Assembly (NCBI GenBank): GCA_007922195.1
Contig: ML682008.1
Span: 2,220,552 to 2,284,551 of the forward strand
Direction: 5' to 3'
DNA: 64,000 nucleotides
From: Podocnemis expansa
Lineage: Eukaryota; Chordata; Testudines; Podocnemididae
Position numbers and translations under genes: made by a program. The notes beneath the pieces were generated by a model. The model was not told where the DNA came from. It saw only the letters and a list, made by a program, of their open reading frames with translations, and searched no databases. Shown here one piece after another: positions 12,335-23,354 of the stretch. How positions within the stretch are numbered: position 1 is the first letter of the stretch; each line of letters starts with the position of its first letter.

Positions 12335-13107
12335 TGTAGTAACCTTGGGGAGGAAAGGGTTAACACCAAGGTCAGTGAGTCCTAGGAGAGCCAATAGAAA
12401 CAGAGTAAAAGTTTTTGATTTGGAGTAGCAGCCTTGCCCGTTCCTGTTTGGTGGCAGTAGAGCTTCTGGAAGGATCAAGAGGAGGCCAGGGAGAAAGGCC
12501 TGGAGGATCCACTAATATCTGTGCTCAAGATGGGCTCAAGTATGTAAATGACCAGGTGTGAGTAGACCAGGGAATGTTTAGCTAGACACAGTTAGGGTAT
12601 TTCTTTGTTTTTTGGTTTGTTTTTGGATTCCTCTATGCTGAACACATGTTCCCCCTCACACTATCCTGTCACTACCTAGGTTAAATCCCAGAAAAGCAAC
12701 TCTCTGTGTTTCTCAGCTGTTCTTTTTAATTAAAGATTTTACCCTTTTAAAATAAGCTGTGGCTCTGTGTCCTAGAAAGAAAGTGGTTGTATGTGCATGT
12801 GCCTCAGACTGCACTAAAGGAGATCTGGCCCCTTTTTAGCTGATATCACAGCTGGGGTTCAACTGCTCTGCTGAGGGAGGAAGAAAAGCAATTAAGGGTA
12901 CCTCACAGGAAGGAATTCCCAAGTGCACCTTCCTGGGTTTTCAAGAGGTTTTTGCATTAGGGTGATGGCAGCAATATCACTCCAAGGCCAGGGAACTGGT
13001 AGTCTTGGAGAGTTGAAGACAAGGCTTTAGGGCCAGAGGGTTATTACACCTTTTGCAGGCCCCCACCATCTGCACCCAAAGTGCTAGAGTGAGGAACAGC
13101 CTTGACA
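12335..13107 (+). mobile_element. Probable solo LTR inserted in CR1
   Basis: A 773-bp insertion begins TGTAGTAACC and ends CCTTGACA, the TG...CA ends of an LTR. It lies inside the CR1 RT with flanks CAGGC (12330-12334) and CAGGT (13108-13112), a 4-of-5 match to a 5-bp target duplication. An ATTAAA-type polyadenylation signal lies near 12731. No internal coding region accompanies it, so it is either a solo LTR or an unclassified insert. The class (endogenous retrovirus or gypsy-like) cannot be decided from the LTR alone. Read as + because the TG start and polyA signal fit that direction. Confidence 0.65.
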
Positions 13108-13349
13108 CAGGTCTATTAATTTGACTTTGGTAGCATGCATGGTCTTGGAGAAAATTTTGAAAGAGAAGATACTGAAAGATATCAAGGATAGTGGTAATTA
13201 GGATAAATTACAAACATGGCTTTACAAAAGGTAGATCATGCCAGACCAACCTGATCTCCTTTTTGGAAAAGATCACAGACTTTTTGGAAGAGGAAAGCAG
13301 TGGACCTAATTACCTAGATTTCAGCAAGGCTTTTGATACAGTTCCACAT
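13108..13349 (+). mobile_element. CR1-clade LINE, ORF2 segment 2 (RT)
   Basis: Resumes the CR1 reverse transcriptase directly after the LTR. The frame from 13191 contains KHGFTKGRSCQTNLISF and the RT motif [13 protein letters not shown]. Breaks off at 13349 where a SINE head follows. Confidence 0.8.
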
Positions 13350-13395
13350 ACATCCAAAGGGGTAGCAGTGTTAGTCTAGTTCAGTAAAATAAACA
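13350..13395 (+). mobile_element. SINE head fragment
   Basis: CAAAGGGGTAGCAGTGTTAG followed by TCTAG is the 5' tRNA-derived head of the Cry-like turtle SINE. Only the head is present, between the CR1 RT and the CR1 3' untranslated region. Confidence 0.6.
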
Positions 13396-13695
13396 TGCTC
13401 TGGGTTTAACTGAATGCCATATTTGGGGTTGGGAGGGAATTTTCTTTGGGGCGCATTGACTAGAGGTCTAGGGTTTTTTCGCCTTCCTCTGATATGGGGG
13501 CATGGTTCACTTGCTGGTAGATTCTCTGCACCTTAAGGTTTTTAAATCATGATTTGAAGAGTTTAATAACTCGGCCATAGGTTAGAGATTTATTGCAGGA
13601 GTGGGTGGGTGAGATTTTGTGGCCTGCATTGTGCAGGAGTTCCAACTGGATTATCACATTGATCCCTTCTGATCTTAGAATCTAGGAGTCTAAGT
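13396..13695 (+). mobile_element. CR1-clade LINE 3' untranslated region
   Basis: TTTTTTCGCCTTCCTCTGA, AAATCATGATTTGAAGAGTT and GGAGTGGGTGGGTGAGATT, ending CTTAGAATCTAGGAGTCTA, correspond to the CR1 3' UTR found antisense at 18671-19100. The 3' half of RT is missing between 13349 and here, so the copy is internally deleted as well as interrupted. Confidence 0.7.
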
Positions 13696-14249
13696 GCGTC
13701 AAAAATGCAGTGATGTTCACAGTTTATTGTAGCCTATAAAGGAGACTTGTAGAAAAATCCATAGTGACAGGAAGCTTCCCTCTACCTGGCCACACCCCAG
13801 CAGTAGTTTGTCTTTCCAGCTCTGGCTTTGTGACAACTCATCTCTATCAGTGGCCTGTGCTGCAGTCACATGAGGTGCCCTCCAAATACCTTGTGTTGGT
13901 GTCTTGTATCACTTCTTCCTTCATACAAGGGGAGCAGACTCCCCAAAGCTACTATATGCTCTGTTAGGCACAACTGGGGGCATGGAGTAGGCAGAGCCTG
14001 GACTCCACTATCCTCCTCCACAGTGTGCCCAGTGACAGACACATTGACACATTAGGAAACGCATGTGGTGGCAGGAATCCTCCTTCCCTGACTCACTGAC
14101 TCCCTTCAAGAATATGTCAGCAGCAGCACAACGACATGCTGCCACCTGACACTTTAGTTCTATTGGGGACTTCCTTGGAATGCAGTATCTATTGGTACTC
14201 CCAACATTTCCTTAGACGGATGCACCCTACCCACACAGGACTAGCCCAA
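13696..14249. other. Non-coding DNA, nothing recognised
   Basis: No element or gene identified. Confidence 0.35.
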
Positions 14250-14541
14250 GGTTTCTTGTTGCTCTAGTCCAACACTGATTTTGGCACCTCTCACCCCAGC
14301 TGTGGGCGGGGAGCAGCACTGCTGCCACTGGGATCTGGCCCCGGCTAGGGCTCTGGCTGCAGGCGGGGAGTGGCAGTACTGCTGAGGTTTGGCCACGGAC
14401 TGGGATCTGGCCATGGGCAGGGAGTGGAGCAGTGTGTGATAGGCTTGCTCACCCCCGCCCCAGCCCAGACCATGGCACCCCCTAATTGTTGTCACCGTAG
14501 GTGACTGCCTAGGTCACCTCTATGGTCGTACTGGCCCCCCA
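14250..14541 (-). mobile_element. GC-rich hAT-like fragment
   Basis: GC-rich island. Its right part, antisense GGCCAGTACGACCATAG and CCTAGGCAGTCACCTACGG, matches a terminal region I recall from turtle hAT elements. The interior holds two similar GC-rich units around GGGCGGGGAG and GGGATCTGGCC. The left end and target duplication are not visible. Confidence 0.45.
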
Positions 14542-16111
14542 CAACTTGCCATCCCACCTTCCCACCACAACTTGCCATCTTACTGGCCTAATTCCATTCC
14601 ACTCCTACCCCCTTTACTCCTTCCTTGGGTCCATTCTCAACCCCTTTCCTGTATTTCCACCTTCATTTCTCCTTCCTCTTTCCACTCCTTTGCTGTGCTC
14701 CTTACAGCCCACTGCCATCCCCCACTTCCTTTCTGCCTATTTTCACTGCTTAAACAGCCCAGACCTTCACAAAAGAGGGGAAAATGCCTACGAATCAAAC
14801 TTCAAGACAATACAGCTTGAACACTGCTGACTCACCTACTAATCTGCAATAGCTATAGATACAAAAAGAAGGATTAACCAAAAGGCTCGGTCAAAGAACT
14901 GAAGTATGTGTAACATTTCTATCATCTTTACTACAGCTATGGGAATGTTGATAGTCTGGGCATGACACAGTCTTTGTACCCCTGACAATTCGTTATGGCA
15001 AAATCCAGCTCTATAAATAGTGCCAGTGAGGGGTTCAATAGCCACCAACATTCACATTTATTAACATTTATGACTGAGTCATATAGTAGTCATTGGTAGA
15101 GCTACTGCATAGAAATTCTTCATGCCTAAGCAGCAATATCCTTTCCAATAAAAACAAAGAATGAATATACAAAATTGGAGACTATGTGCTGAAACCTACT
15201 GGGACTTGGGGAGGGTGTGTTTGGTCCACTTGTGGGTTGTGTGTTTGATTGTTTGTTCTCCACGTACAGGCTCTATATCTAGGCCAGCAGGTCTGTTTGT
15301 TGGAGTCTTAGAAAGAGCTGCCAGACTCTGACTCCTGAAGCTTTGATCAGCCCCACTATTTGAAGTCTTTGAGTGGTTAATCACTCCCTGAGGGTGAGGG
15401 GAAAGCTGAGCTGAACTAAGTAGGAAGATGTGGAATAAAAAAGTCACTAGCTGCGTTTCTTAAGAGCTATAAACAGAAGCAGCTAACAGAGGACTTTAGA
15501 AGGGAGTTTAATATGCTTTCCTTCCAGGTTCAGCTCCACATGTGTTTCCACAATTGCTAGTGATGGAACAGTGGTGGTGACCTGAAAAGAAAATGTCATG
15601 GTTTCTTTCCTTCTTGAAGCCAAGAAGGAATTTTCTGTGTCTGAAGCGCAGGTTGATGTATGTGAATTGATTCTTGCATTGGAGGGACAAACAGAGAGGC
15701 TACTGAGATTCTGAGAGGCTGAGGAGTTCCTAGACAGCCAGGTTTGTGAAATATCAGTACCTCGGGTTCAAAAAAGAAAGAGGCTGTCCACTATGAAGCT
15801 GGAGAGAAAGGAAGTCAAAGAGGAGACCTGGCTGTTTCTAACAACCAGAAGCAAGTATTCAAGGTGGCATTTTACACAGCTGAAGACCAGAGAAAATCAG
15901 TTGGTTGTAGCACCAGACAGAAAAGGACCAGGGGAATTCTGTACAGCTAGAAGTTTCTAATCAGTATCAGGTCCTCAATAGGAAAACTGTGGAGGTATCT
16001 CTCAATATCCAGCTGGTCCAATGGAACAAAGAAACATATAGGACATCTTTTGGATTACACCTTATTCCAATCTAAAAATACCCTTAAGCTTGCCCACAAA
16101 GAATTCTCCAA
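14542..16111. other. Non-coding DNA, nothing firmly recognised
   Basis: 14550-14770 is pyrimidine-rich on the plus strand. 15500-16100 may be an old interspersed repeat, but I cannot name it. No credible frame. Confidence 0.35.
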
Positions 16112-16522
16112 GGGTACGTCTACACTGGAGCCTTCAGTTGACTTAAGGAAGCTTAAGTTGACCTACAGACCCCCACAGCCACACTGGGCTTTTATTAAGT
16201 TGACTTTAAGTGCTTCCTTAAGTTGACTTAATAAAACCACATCTTAAGGTTGACTTAATGCTTAAGTCAACCTTATTAAGTTGCCTTAAGCCAACGTAGA
16301 TGGGTAATAGCCTTTAAGTAAAATAATTGGCCTCCAGGCCCTCTCCCAGAATTCTTGGCCACTAGGAAGGGTCGACCTAGCACCTGCCAGTGTGAACGCA
16401 GGCAGTCGACAGGAATTTTCAGTATGGATGCTCTAAATTGACTTAACAAGGTTGACTTTAAGTTGACTTAAAGTCAAGCTTGTTAAGTTGATTTAACAGA
16501 GCCTCCAGTGTAAACATATCCC
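16112..16522 (+). mobile_element. MITE with TTAAGTTGACTTAA word interior, copy A1
   Basis: Left end GGGTACGTCTACACTGGAG and right end CTCCAGTGTAAACATATCCC are inverted repeats over about 20 bp with few mismatches. The interior is an array of TTAAGTTGACTTAA, TTAAGTCAACTT and TTTAAGTTGACTT variants, interrupted by a unique segment at about 16325-16425. No coding capacity. No clear target duplication. Confidence 0.8.
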
Positions 16523-17462
16523 AACAATCCAAGGAAGAAGGAGAATACTTGATGGAGATGCAATGCTCAGAAGAATTAAAAGAACATTTTGCAAGGGACA
16601 GATGAATGACAGGATGATGTTCCATCTTCCTGGAGCCAAGACATGAGACATCAGTTTAAGATTGGACAAACCTCTATAGTCCGTGGCCAAGGATCTGTTG
16701 GTTCATCCTGGCATCGTTGACACTGCGTCATGAGCTACCATGCAGATAATAGTTTAGGGACCTTGGATGCATGGTAAAGAAGAAGATATTTAAACTGCTG
16801 GGAGGAGCTGACGCACTGGAATGTTATAATCAGTGAATATAATCTATTTAGAAAGGGGGGCAGCAGGGGAACTTTATATTACAAATGGCACTACATGTTT
16901 CTGAGTCACTGATATCTCAGAAGAAGATGATTTTGAATGCTTATGGATCAATGGCCCAACAGATAAAGCATAAGATGGGCTTGTGATCCTAAGACTCCCT
17001 CAGTTCCAACTGGCAAAGAGGTCATTGTTCAGTCAGCACTGCCCATGAGACCTGACTAACTCGCTAGACCTAACATTTCTCTCTCGTTATTTACCTGTAA
17101 AGAGTGTCATTTGAGGTATCAAATGGATACTGGGGACACACTGGTCATTGTTAAATGAATGTATTTTCGCTGTGTGAGCAATGATATATACCTCCTAATG
17201 TTAGGCTATCAATACATATATAGCTACAAACATATCCCCTCTCAGCGAGGTTGGTATTTTAAACCATTTAGATCTTCTTCTTCAGCTGTGAATTTGTGGC
17301 TCTTTGGACAAAGGAACAAAAATATCCTAACAATAGCACCATGAAGGTTCATTGGCTGAAATCCATGCCTATGCATCCCCAGGCATTGCTGAGACCATGT
17401 TTCCTCCCCAGCAGCGCATGTGATAAACCAGGGAAGGGTCCAGTAAAGGGTTAGCTCATGGA
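16523..17462. other. Non-coding DNA, possible unclassified old repeat
   Basis: No frame and no transposon hallmark. Its texture resembles the segment left of A1, so A1 may sit inside a larger old repeat. Confidence 0.3.
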
Positions 17463-17830
17463 GGCTATATCTATGCTACAGGGCTCAGTTAAGTCAACTT
17501 AATGAGATCTATTTAAGGTTGACTTTAAGTAGACTTTATTAAGTCAACTTCTTGAGACCACATTGCATTAAGTCAGCTTTATAAAGTTGACGTAAGCCAG
17601 GGGACCCATTTAAAGTCAACTTAATAAAGTCGACTTTAAATGGGTTCCCTGGCTTACGTCGACTTTATAAAGTCAATGTAAATGGCCCCACTGCACAAAG
17701 TCGACTTTATTAAGTCGACTTTAAATGCCACATTGTGCTAAGTCGACTTAATAAAGTTGACTTAACCCTTAAAGCCGACTTTAGGGCAGGAGTTATTAAT
17801 TTGACTTAAGACCCTAGTGTAGACATACCC
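17463..17830 (+). mobile_element. MITE with TTAAGTCGACTTAA word interior, copy A2
   Basis: Begins GGCTATATCTATGCTACAGG and ends CCCTAGTGTAGACATACCC. The interior is almost entirely GTCGACTT/AAGTTGAC words. It contains a long hairpin (17577-17674, listed separately), and SalI-type GTCGAC cores recur. Same subfamily as A3-A5 by shared CCAGGGGACCCATTTAAAG units. Confidence 0.8.
17577..17674. repeat. Long imperfect hairpin inside MITE A2
   Basis: Arms of about 46 bp, centred on AATA at 17623-17626, are nearly perfect reverse complements (few mismatches, for example GGGGACCC against GGGTTCCC). Each arm carries TTTATAAAG, GTAAGCCAGG and CCCATTTAAAGT words. A matching hairpin lies in A4 at 41152-41247. 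Confidence 0.85.
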
Positions 17831-18670
17831 AGGGGCCCCTTATTTTCTTCCACACAAAGGCTCTGACTGGGGGAAATATCCAGCCCTGCCAATTGGCTGA
17901 GGTATTCTTTGTAAACCAGGAAGTAACAAGAGAAAGGTGTCTGAGTAACTAAAGGAATCTCTGGTGGGCTGCCTAGTGGTCTTAGGGGGGTTCTGGGTAA
18001 GGCTGGCCTTTCTCTGGCAGGCTACCTGCTGGAGCTGAAGGTGCTGAGTAGGGCCAGCCCAAAACCAAATAGAGCCTCAGGTATGGAGCATCTTTCTTTC
18101 CCTGCCCTCCATCTGTTCAGCTGTTGAATACTTTATTTTTTATTGTGCTTGTAGCCCATTTCAAAACCTTGATGCACAATTTGCATGCATGATTTCTCCC
18201 TGTCATAAATAAAGAAGATAAATCTGCACACTAGCACCTGTAAATCTGTGTTTATTCATTCTATTCATGAATCCATGCACAGAATTCCTGAAACGTTCTA
18301 CTTCATACATTCAATTTCCCCCTTCATTGCTAACAACAAAAACAGCACATCTAGACTGGTGTCCCCCACACCTGGCATGCTAGGTGGGCACCTGCCCCTA
18401 AATCCAGCTCTGGTATTGAGGGGATGCCATAGTATCCCTTGGCTTCAAGTGGTTTCCAGCACCCGTACTATAAAAATTATTCCAACACCACTGGCTTCTG
18501 TAGATCCCACCAGGCTCTGGAGCCTTGCCTTATTGCTTCCTCCTGGTTCTTCTTTCTCCACTTGTTCCTGGCTCCTGTTCTATCCCAAACTCCTACTTAC
18601 TCCCAGTCCCAGCTTGTCTGCCTGACCCCTGACACTGTCTCTGGCTTTGACTCCTGCCCTAGCTGGTATT
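17831..18670. other. Non-coding DNA; right part a possible repeat target
   Basis: 18590-18665 (CCTGACACTGTCTCTGGC, TTTGACTCCTGCC) resembles 23640-23710 on the other side of the antisense CR1. This suggests CR1 inserted into a repeat with those words. Otherwise nothing recognised. Confidence 0.35.
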
Positions 18671-19261
18671 TCATAGACTTTAAGGCCAAAGAAAGCCATT
18701 GTGATCATTTAGTCTGACCTCCTGCACAATTCAGGCCCCAGAACCTCACCCATCCACTCCTGTAATAGACCCATAACTTCTAGCTGAGTTACTAAAGACT
18801 TTTTATCATGATTCAAGACTTCAAGTTACTGAGAATCCACCATTTACTCTAGAATAAATCAGCAAGTGGCACATGCCCCATGCTGCAGAGGAAAGCAAAA
18901 GATCGCCAGGCTTTGCCAGTCTGACCCAGGGGAAGATTCCCTACCAAACTGAAATATGGCAATCAGTTAGACCCTCTGCACATTGGAAGGACCCTTCAGC
19001 CAGACACATAGGAAACAATTCTTTGTAATAACTCAGAGCTTTCAGCCAGACATCTAGGGAAAAAATTCTCTGCAGTAACTCAGAGCCCCCCCTCAATCAG
19101 TGCCCAATTTCCAGGGTTGTTCTTTTTTTTTTTTTTGGAAATATTTGCTAAACCAGTCACAGACTGGCCATGTGCCATTGCAAGCTGTCTCAATAAACTG
19201 CCCCCTCCATAAACTTATCAAACTCACTCCTGTAGCCAAATTTTATAATTATTTTGGAATT
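18671..19261 (-). mobile_element. CR1-clade LINE 3' UTR and 3' end (antisense)
   Basis: The plus strand reads CATAGACTTTAAGGCCAAAG then GATCATTTAGTCTGACCTCC and CATGCTGCAGAGGAAAGC, the antisense of the CR1 3' UTR. It is the same UTR family as 13396-13695. It is the 3' end of a 5'-truncated CR1 whose body continues at 20427 after an inserted LTR-like sequence. Confidence 0.75.
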
Positions 19262-20426
19262 TGGAATGACCAATATAGATTTAATAAGCATATTTGAAGG
19301 ACGAGTGTTCTAGTCTGAATTGACTACAGGTATATTAATTAGAAAACTAAATCAGAAAGTCCTTCCTCCCAGAAACAGACACAGAAGGAGTACACAGATT
19401 TAGGAGTTTATGACAATTCTTTATTTGCTAACAGTGTATAGCAGATGATGGGTAAGAATACAAATGGATAAATGTAGAATAAAATTTTAATGAAATACAT
19501 CAATGCATTTTAAAGATAACCATAAACAATAAAATAACTAAGATTTTTCCTAAATTATAAGATACCTTACAATTGCAAAAGGTTATACTCACACTTGAAG
19601 TGAAGATAAGTTGAAGTACGGGGCTAGCAATTCTAATACTATTTAACTGAAATAAAACAAGAAAACCTATCTAAAGAAAGTAAGGTAGAGTGTAGTCATG
19701 AGTCTGTGAAGATTTTCTCTTGAGGTAGCTGAGCTCAGGTTCAGGAAATGGAAGCTTCACATTTTCTCCCAATTTCAGGGCCTTAAATACCCTTTTTGCA
19801 CAGTACAGGGGGTTTACCTTTTATACCATTCCAAAAATAGATTGGATTATCTCATTCTTCCTGGCCCAATATGGGTCCTGACTAAAAAAAACTGTTGGGG
19901 TACCTTCAGGTTATTGATTAAGGGTTTTTTACAGGTAATTAATCTAATTTTTCTAGAATGTTCCCCTTCAGCTTTCCCCTATTTTCCTACTTATGACCTT
20001 GTTGGTTTTGTGGTGTGTTTGCAGAAATGTTTTCCACCTATTTTCCTGCAAAACATGATCAAAATAGCTTATGTGGTACTTTCCCTCAAAATCTGCAAGG
20101 CCCACAGTTACTTCTTACCTAGTTAGCTTTCTCCTATTGCATAGCAGATACATGCAAACCTTGTTTTTACAAAGTTTGCAGGATCTTATCCCATTGCACA
20201 GCACTTACTTGCAGACTGTCATTTTTGCAAAACCTGAAGGATGCTTGCATTTCCAGCTTCTAGAAATAACTAATACTAACCTACTTACTTATGCTAAGTA
20301 AAATACTATAGAAGCATGGTTTCTTAGACTCATGTAAAGAAAGATAGATCTGTATGAAATGGATGGAGAGTAATATATGAATGCAAGCTCAATATAGGTA
20401 TAGCCAAAGGCTTCACTCCTGAAACA
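19262..20426 (-). mobile_element. Probable solo LTR (antisense) inside CR1
   Basis: A block foreign to CR1 interrupts the 3' part of the LINE. Read on the minus strand it begins TGTTTCAGGAGTG and ends GGTCATTCCA, with AATT on both sides (19258-19261 and 20427-20430). A TATAAAAG box lies at about 19818-19825 and an AATAAA signal at 19420-19425, spaced and oriented as in an LTR. An alternative reading uses the imperfect 19-bp direct repeat TCACTCCTG...AAATTT at 19224 and 20413. No coding sequence accompanies it. Assignment to the endogenous retrovirus group is inference. Confidence 0.5.
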
Positions 20427-21128
20427 AATTTGTTTTTTTGCCCCACTGCTCCCCTTGGGAGGCAGTTCCAAAACTTCACTCTTCTGATGGCTAGAAGCCT
20501 TTGTGCAATTTCAAGCCTAGATTTCCTCATGGTCTGTTTATAACCATTTCTTCTTGTATCAGCACTGAATATATAAATAACTCCTCCCTCTTCCTGGTAT
20601 TTATCTCCACTGATGTATTTTGTAGAAAATAATTGTATCTCCCTTTATTCTTCTTTTGGTTACACTAAACAAGCCAAGCTCTTTGCGTCTCTTCTCATAA
20701 AGGAAGTTTTCCATTCCTTTGATCATCCTAGTGGCCTTTCTCTGTACCTGTTCCAGTTTGAATTAATCTATCTGAACCATGGGAGACCAGAACTGCAGAT
20801 AGCATTTCAGGTGGGCTATCGTCAGTGTTTTGTATAATGGCAATAACATTTTCTTAGGTCTGGTGGAAATATCTTGCCTGGTGCATCTGGGGATTACAGT
20901 AGCCTTTTCTCACGGTTACACCAGTGACTTATAATCATCCTGTGATCAGCCTATACACCCAGGTCTTTCTGCTCTGTCACTTCCAAGTGACATGTCTCGA
21001 GCTCATAGCAAAAATTCTTGTTAGTCCTGAAGTGCATGACTTTACATTGTTACATTTCATCCCACTTCTCTGCATCCAGTATTCAAGGTCTTTATGTTTG
21101 ATATTTGGGGCCTCCTCCATTTAGGCAA
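20427..21128 (-). mobile_element. CR1-clade LINE, 3' half of ORF2 (antisense)
   Basis: Plus-strand words CCCCACTGCTCCCCTTGGGA, GGCAGTTCCAAAACTTCACT, CTCTGTACCTGTTCCAGTTT and ACCAGAACTGCAGATAGCAT are the antisense of the C-terminal part of CR1 ORF2. Frames are heavily broken. It joins 18671-19261 on the left and 23355-23615 on the right. Confidence 0.75.
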
Positions 21129-21149
21129 CGTGATAGGTATTGAACATAT

Positions 21150-22131
21150 CAGCGGTTCCCAACTGTCTGTGACCCATGAGCCATTTGAGGGGGGTCTGTG
21201 GGACCCTGCAGCTGGAGCCTCAAACTCCAGCACACTAGATAGGAGGGCTAAGGCCCTGATAACTCCTGGGGGGGCTGAAGGTGAAAGCTATTGGGCAGAA
21301 TCTTGGACCCAGAGGTCTGGCACCCCCCATGGGGCTGAAACCATAAGCTCCATGCCCCCAAGAGGCTAAAATCATGAGCCCATGGGTGGAGTTGGAAGGA
21401 CCTATGGGGGAATTCCCCCCAAACTCTACTGCTTTAGCTAGAGTGAAGCAGTCCCAGGGGCTGCTCCATGCCCCCATCACCTATTCTCCCCCAACACATG
21501 AGGGCTCATCTCCTGGCCAGATCAGAGGCTGGAACCTGGAGCTGGAGAGTGTTGCGTGGTTGCTGTGCTGTCTGATACCATAGAGCAGGTGGTGATGGTG
21601 GTTGCTTCTCAGCATGCAGCATCTTTGATTGCTCATGCAGCTGATAGGAACCACCCAGATGGGGGAATGCAGCCCTGGGGGTTGGCAGAGACCTCCAGGA
21701 GCAGAGGCTGCGGGAAGATCCTTATTGTTACACAGCCCCTAGCTATCCCTGTTTGAGCTACCTCCTGCTTGCCTGCAGCTCGAGCTCCCCTCTTCCTGAA
21801 CCCTGAGCTACACCCTCCCTGCCCACCCCTAGATATCCCTGTCTGAACCCTGAGCAGTTTTCATACTTTTTGAGCTGAGCACCTGCTGTTGACTTATAAT
21901 TTTGGTTGCATCCCTCTCCCATCCCCAAACCCAGACAGGGTGTGGCGGGCTGGGGTGAGTCAGCAACGGAGGTGGCTTCCCTCCCTAGGCACCACAGTGC
22001 AGAACTGGCCTGAGTCTTACTGGGCACTGTCCCTCCAAAATGGAAGTAAGATTGCACCTATGCATGAATCCTCTCCCATTCTCCCTGGGGGTGAGGGTTG
22101 AACTCAAAAAGGAAGAAGTTGAGGGCCCCTG
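21150..22131 (+). mobile_element. GC-rich non-autonomous hAT-like element
   Basis: Left end CAGCGGTTCCCAACTGT and right end AAGTTGAGGGCCCCTG are imperfect inverted repeats of hAT type. The 980-bp interior is markedly GC-richer than its flanks. Open frames inside (60-99 codons) have no recognisable domain. The 8-bp flanks GAACATAT and ATTTACAT do not match well, so the boundaries or the target duplication are decayed. Confidence 0.55.
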
Positions 22132-22609
22132 ATTTACATCATTCATATTACCATGGTTATACAATTGTAACATATCTGGACTGTGGATTTACAACTAGAA
22201 GGAGTATTTGCAGCAATGAACTAAGAACCTTCCAATCTTTTGGAAGTTGCCAGAGGGGTATTGCAAGCCAGCAGACTATTCCATCACTGCTACAAACCTA
22301 ACCTAAGGACTTGGAATTCATTTGTAAGTGAATAATACTATAATAATTTATAACTCTCTTCTGTTCTTTTATTAATACATTCTTAGTGCGTTCATTAAGA
22401 CTTGGTGGACAATATGATAGCTCGGTGAGATCTGAATTATAAATTGACCTGAGGGATAAAAGTCTGGTCCTTTGTGGTTGATAGAGCTGCATGTCAGGTG
22501 AGCTGGGTTTTCTGTAACTTTCCACTCTCTTAGCCCGATTTGCCTGGATGAGAATCAAGCCTGGAATACCTAAAGGGGACTACATTTTGGCTTCAGGTTA
22601 AGCAGCATG
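22132..22609. other. Unclassified AT-rich block between two hATs
   Basis: Not CR1 and not hAT. It and 23213-23354 lie in the foreign block that splits the antisense CR1, so they may be halves of another unidentified insertion. Confidence 0.35.
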
Positions 22610-22617
22610 GTGCTGCA

Positions 22618-23204
22618 CAGGGGTGTTGCTCCCCTGAAAAAAGGGATGGGGCACAGGCCAGGCCCCTGGGCCTGATTTGGTGCCAGGGCCTGATCCAGTT
22701 CCTGCCACTGCCGGCCAGCAGCTGGTGGCGTGGGTGGGCCCAATCTGGCTTCTGATGCTGCCTGCTAAGCGATGGCTGGCAGCCCTGACCTGGACCCGGC
22801 TCCTGCCACTGCTGGCCGGTAACAAGGATCCTAGGCTTGAATCCAACTCCTGCTGTCTGCTGCTGGCTGGCAGGCAGTGGCTAGAGCTGGATGGGGCCCA
22901 CCTGGTCCTCCAGCCACTGGCTGGCAGTGGCAGGAGCTGGATCCAAGCCTGGGCTATATGCCGCTGGCTGGTAGGCAGTGGCTGGAGCCAAGATCAGGCC
23001 CTCCAGGGTCACCGGCCGCTGGCTGGCAGCAGCAGGAGCTGGATCAAAGCCAGACGGCAGCAGGGAGCCTGGGCTCAGATCCAGCTCCTGCCACTGCTGG
23101 TCAGCAGCAGGTGAAGCCTGTGGGCCCAATCCAGTCCCAGCTGCTGCCGGGGCTGGGCCAGAGATGGGTGGGGGCTGCAGCCCCCTATGGCAGTGATGCC
23201 CCTG
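22618..23204 (+). mobile_element. hAT MITE carrying GC-rich tandem cargo
   Basis: Starts CAGGGGTGTTGCTCCCCTG and ends CAGTGATGCCCCTG, with target duplication GTGCTGCA (22610-22617) / GTGTTGCA (23205-23212), 7 of 8 identical. The interior repeats the words CTGGCTGGCAG and CAGGAGCTGGATC at irregular 50-110 bp spacing, with an inverted version (GATCCAGCTCCTGCCACTG) near 23080-23100. A 145-codon frame on the plus strand and a 126-codon frame on the minus strand exist only because of the GC-rich repeats. Confidence 0.8.
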
Positions 23205-23354
23205 GTGTTGCAGCACCTCTTCTGTCCTTGGTTTGGTGACTTTCACTGTAGTACAAACCACCAGTTTGGTGTGTGCCTGGCCTGTTTCTTAACATCTGCC
23301 TTGAGTGTGGCATTCTCAGTGTGGTCCATTCTAGGCACCATGTCACAGGCTGTA

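Noticed and set aside
16112..16522. Regularly repeated palindromes reminiscent of a CRISPR array
   Set aside because: Words vary, spacing is irregular, no unique spacers, and the block has transposon-type inverted ends in a vertebrate genome.
22677..23114. 145-codon plus-strand frame and opposing 126-codon frame
   Set aside because: Both lie within the tandem cargo of one hAT MITE; long frames on both strands at once are a mark of GC-rich repeats.
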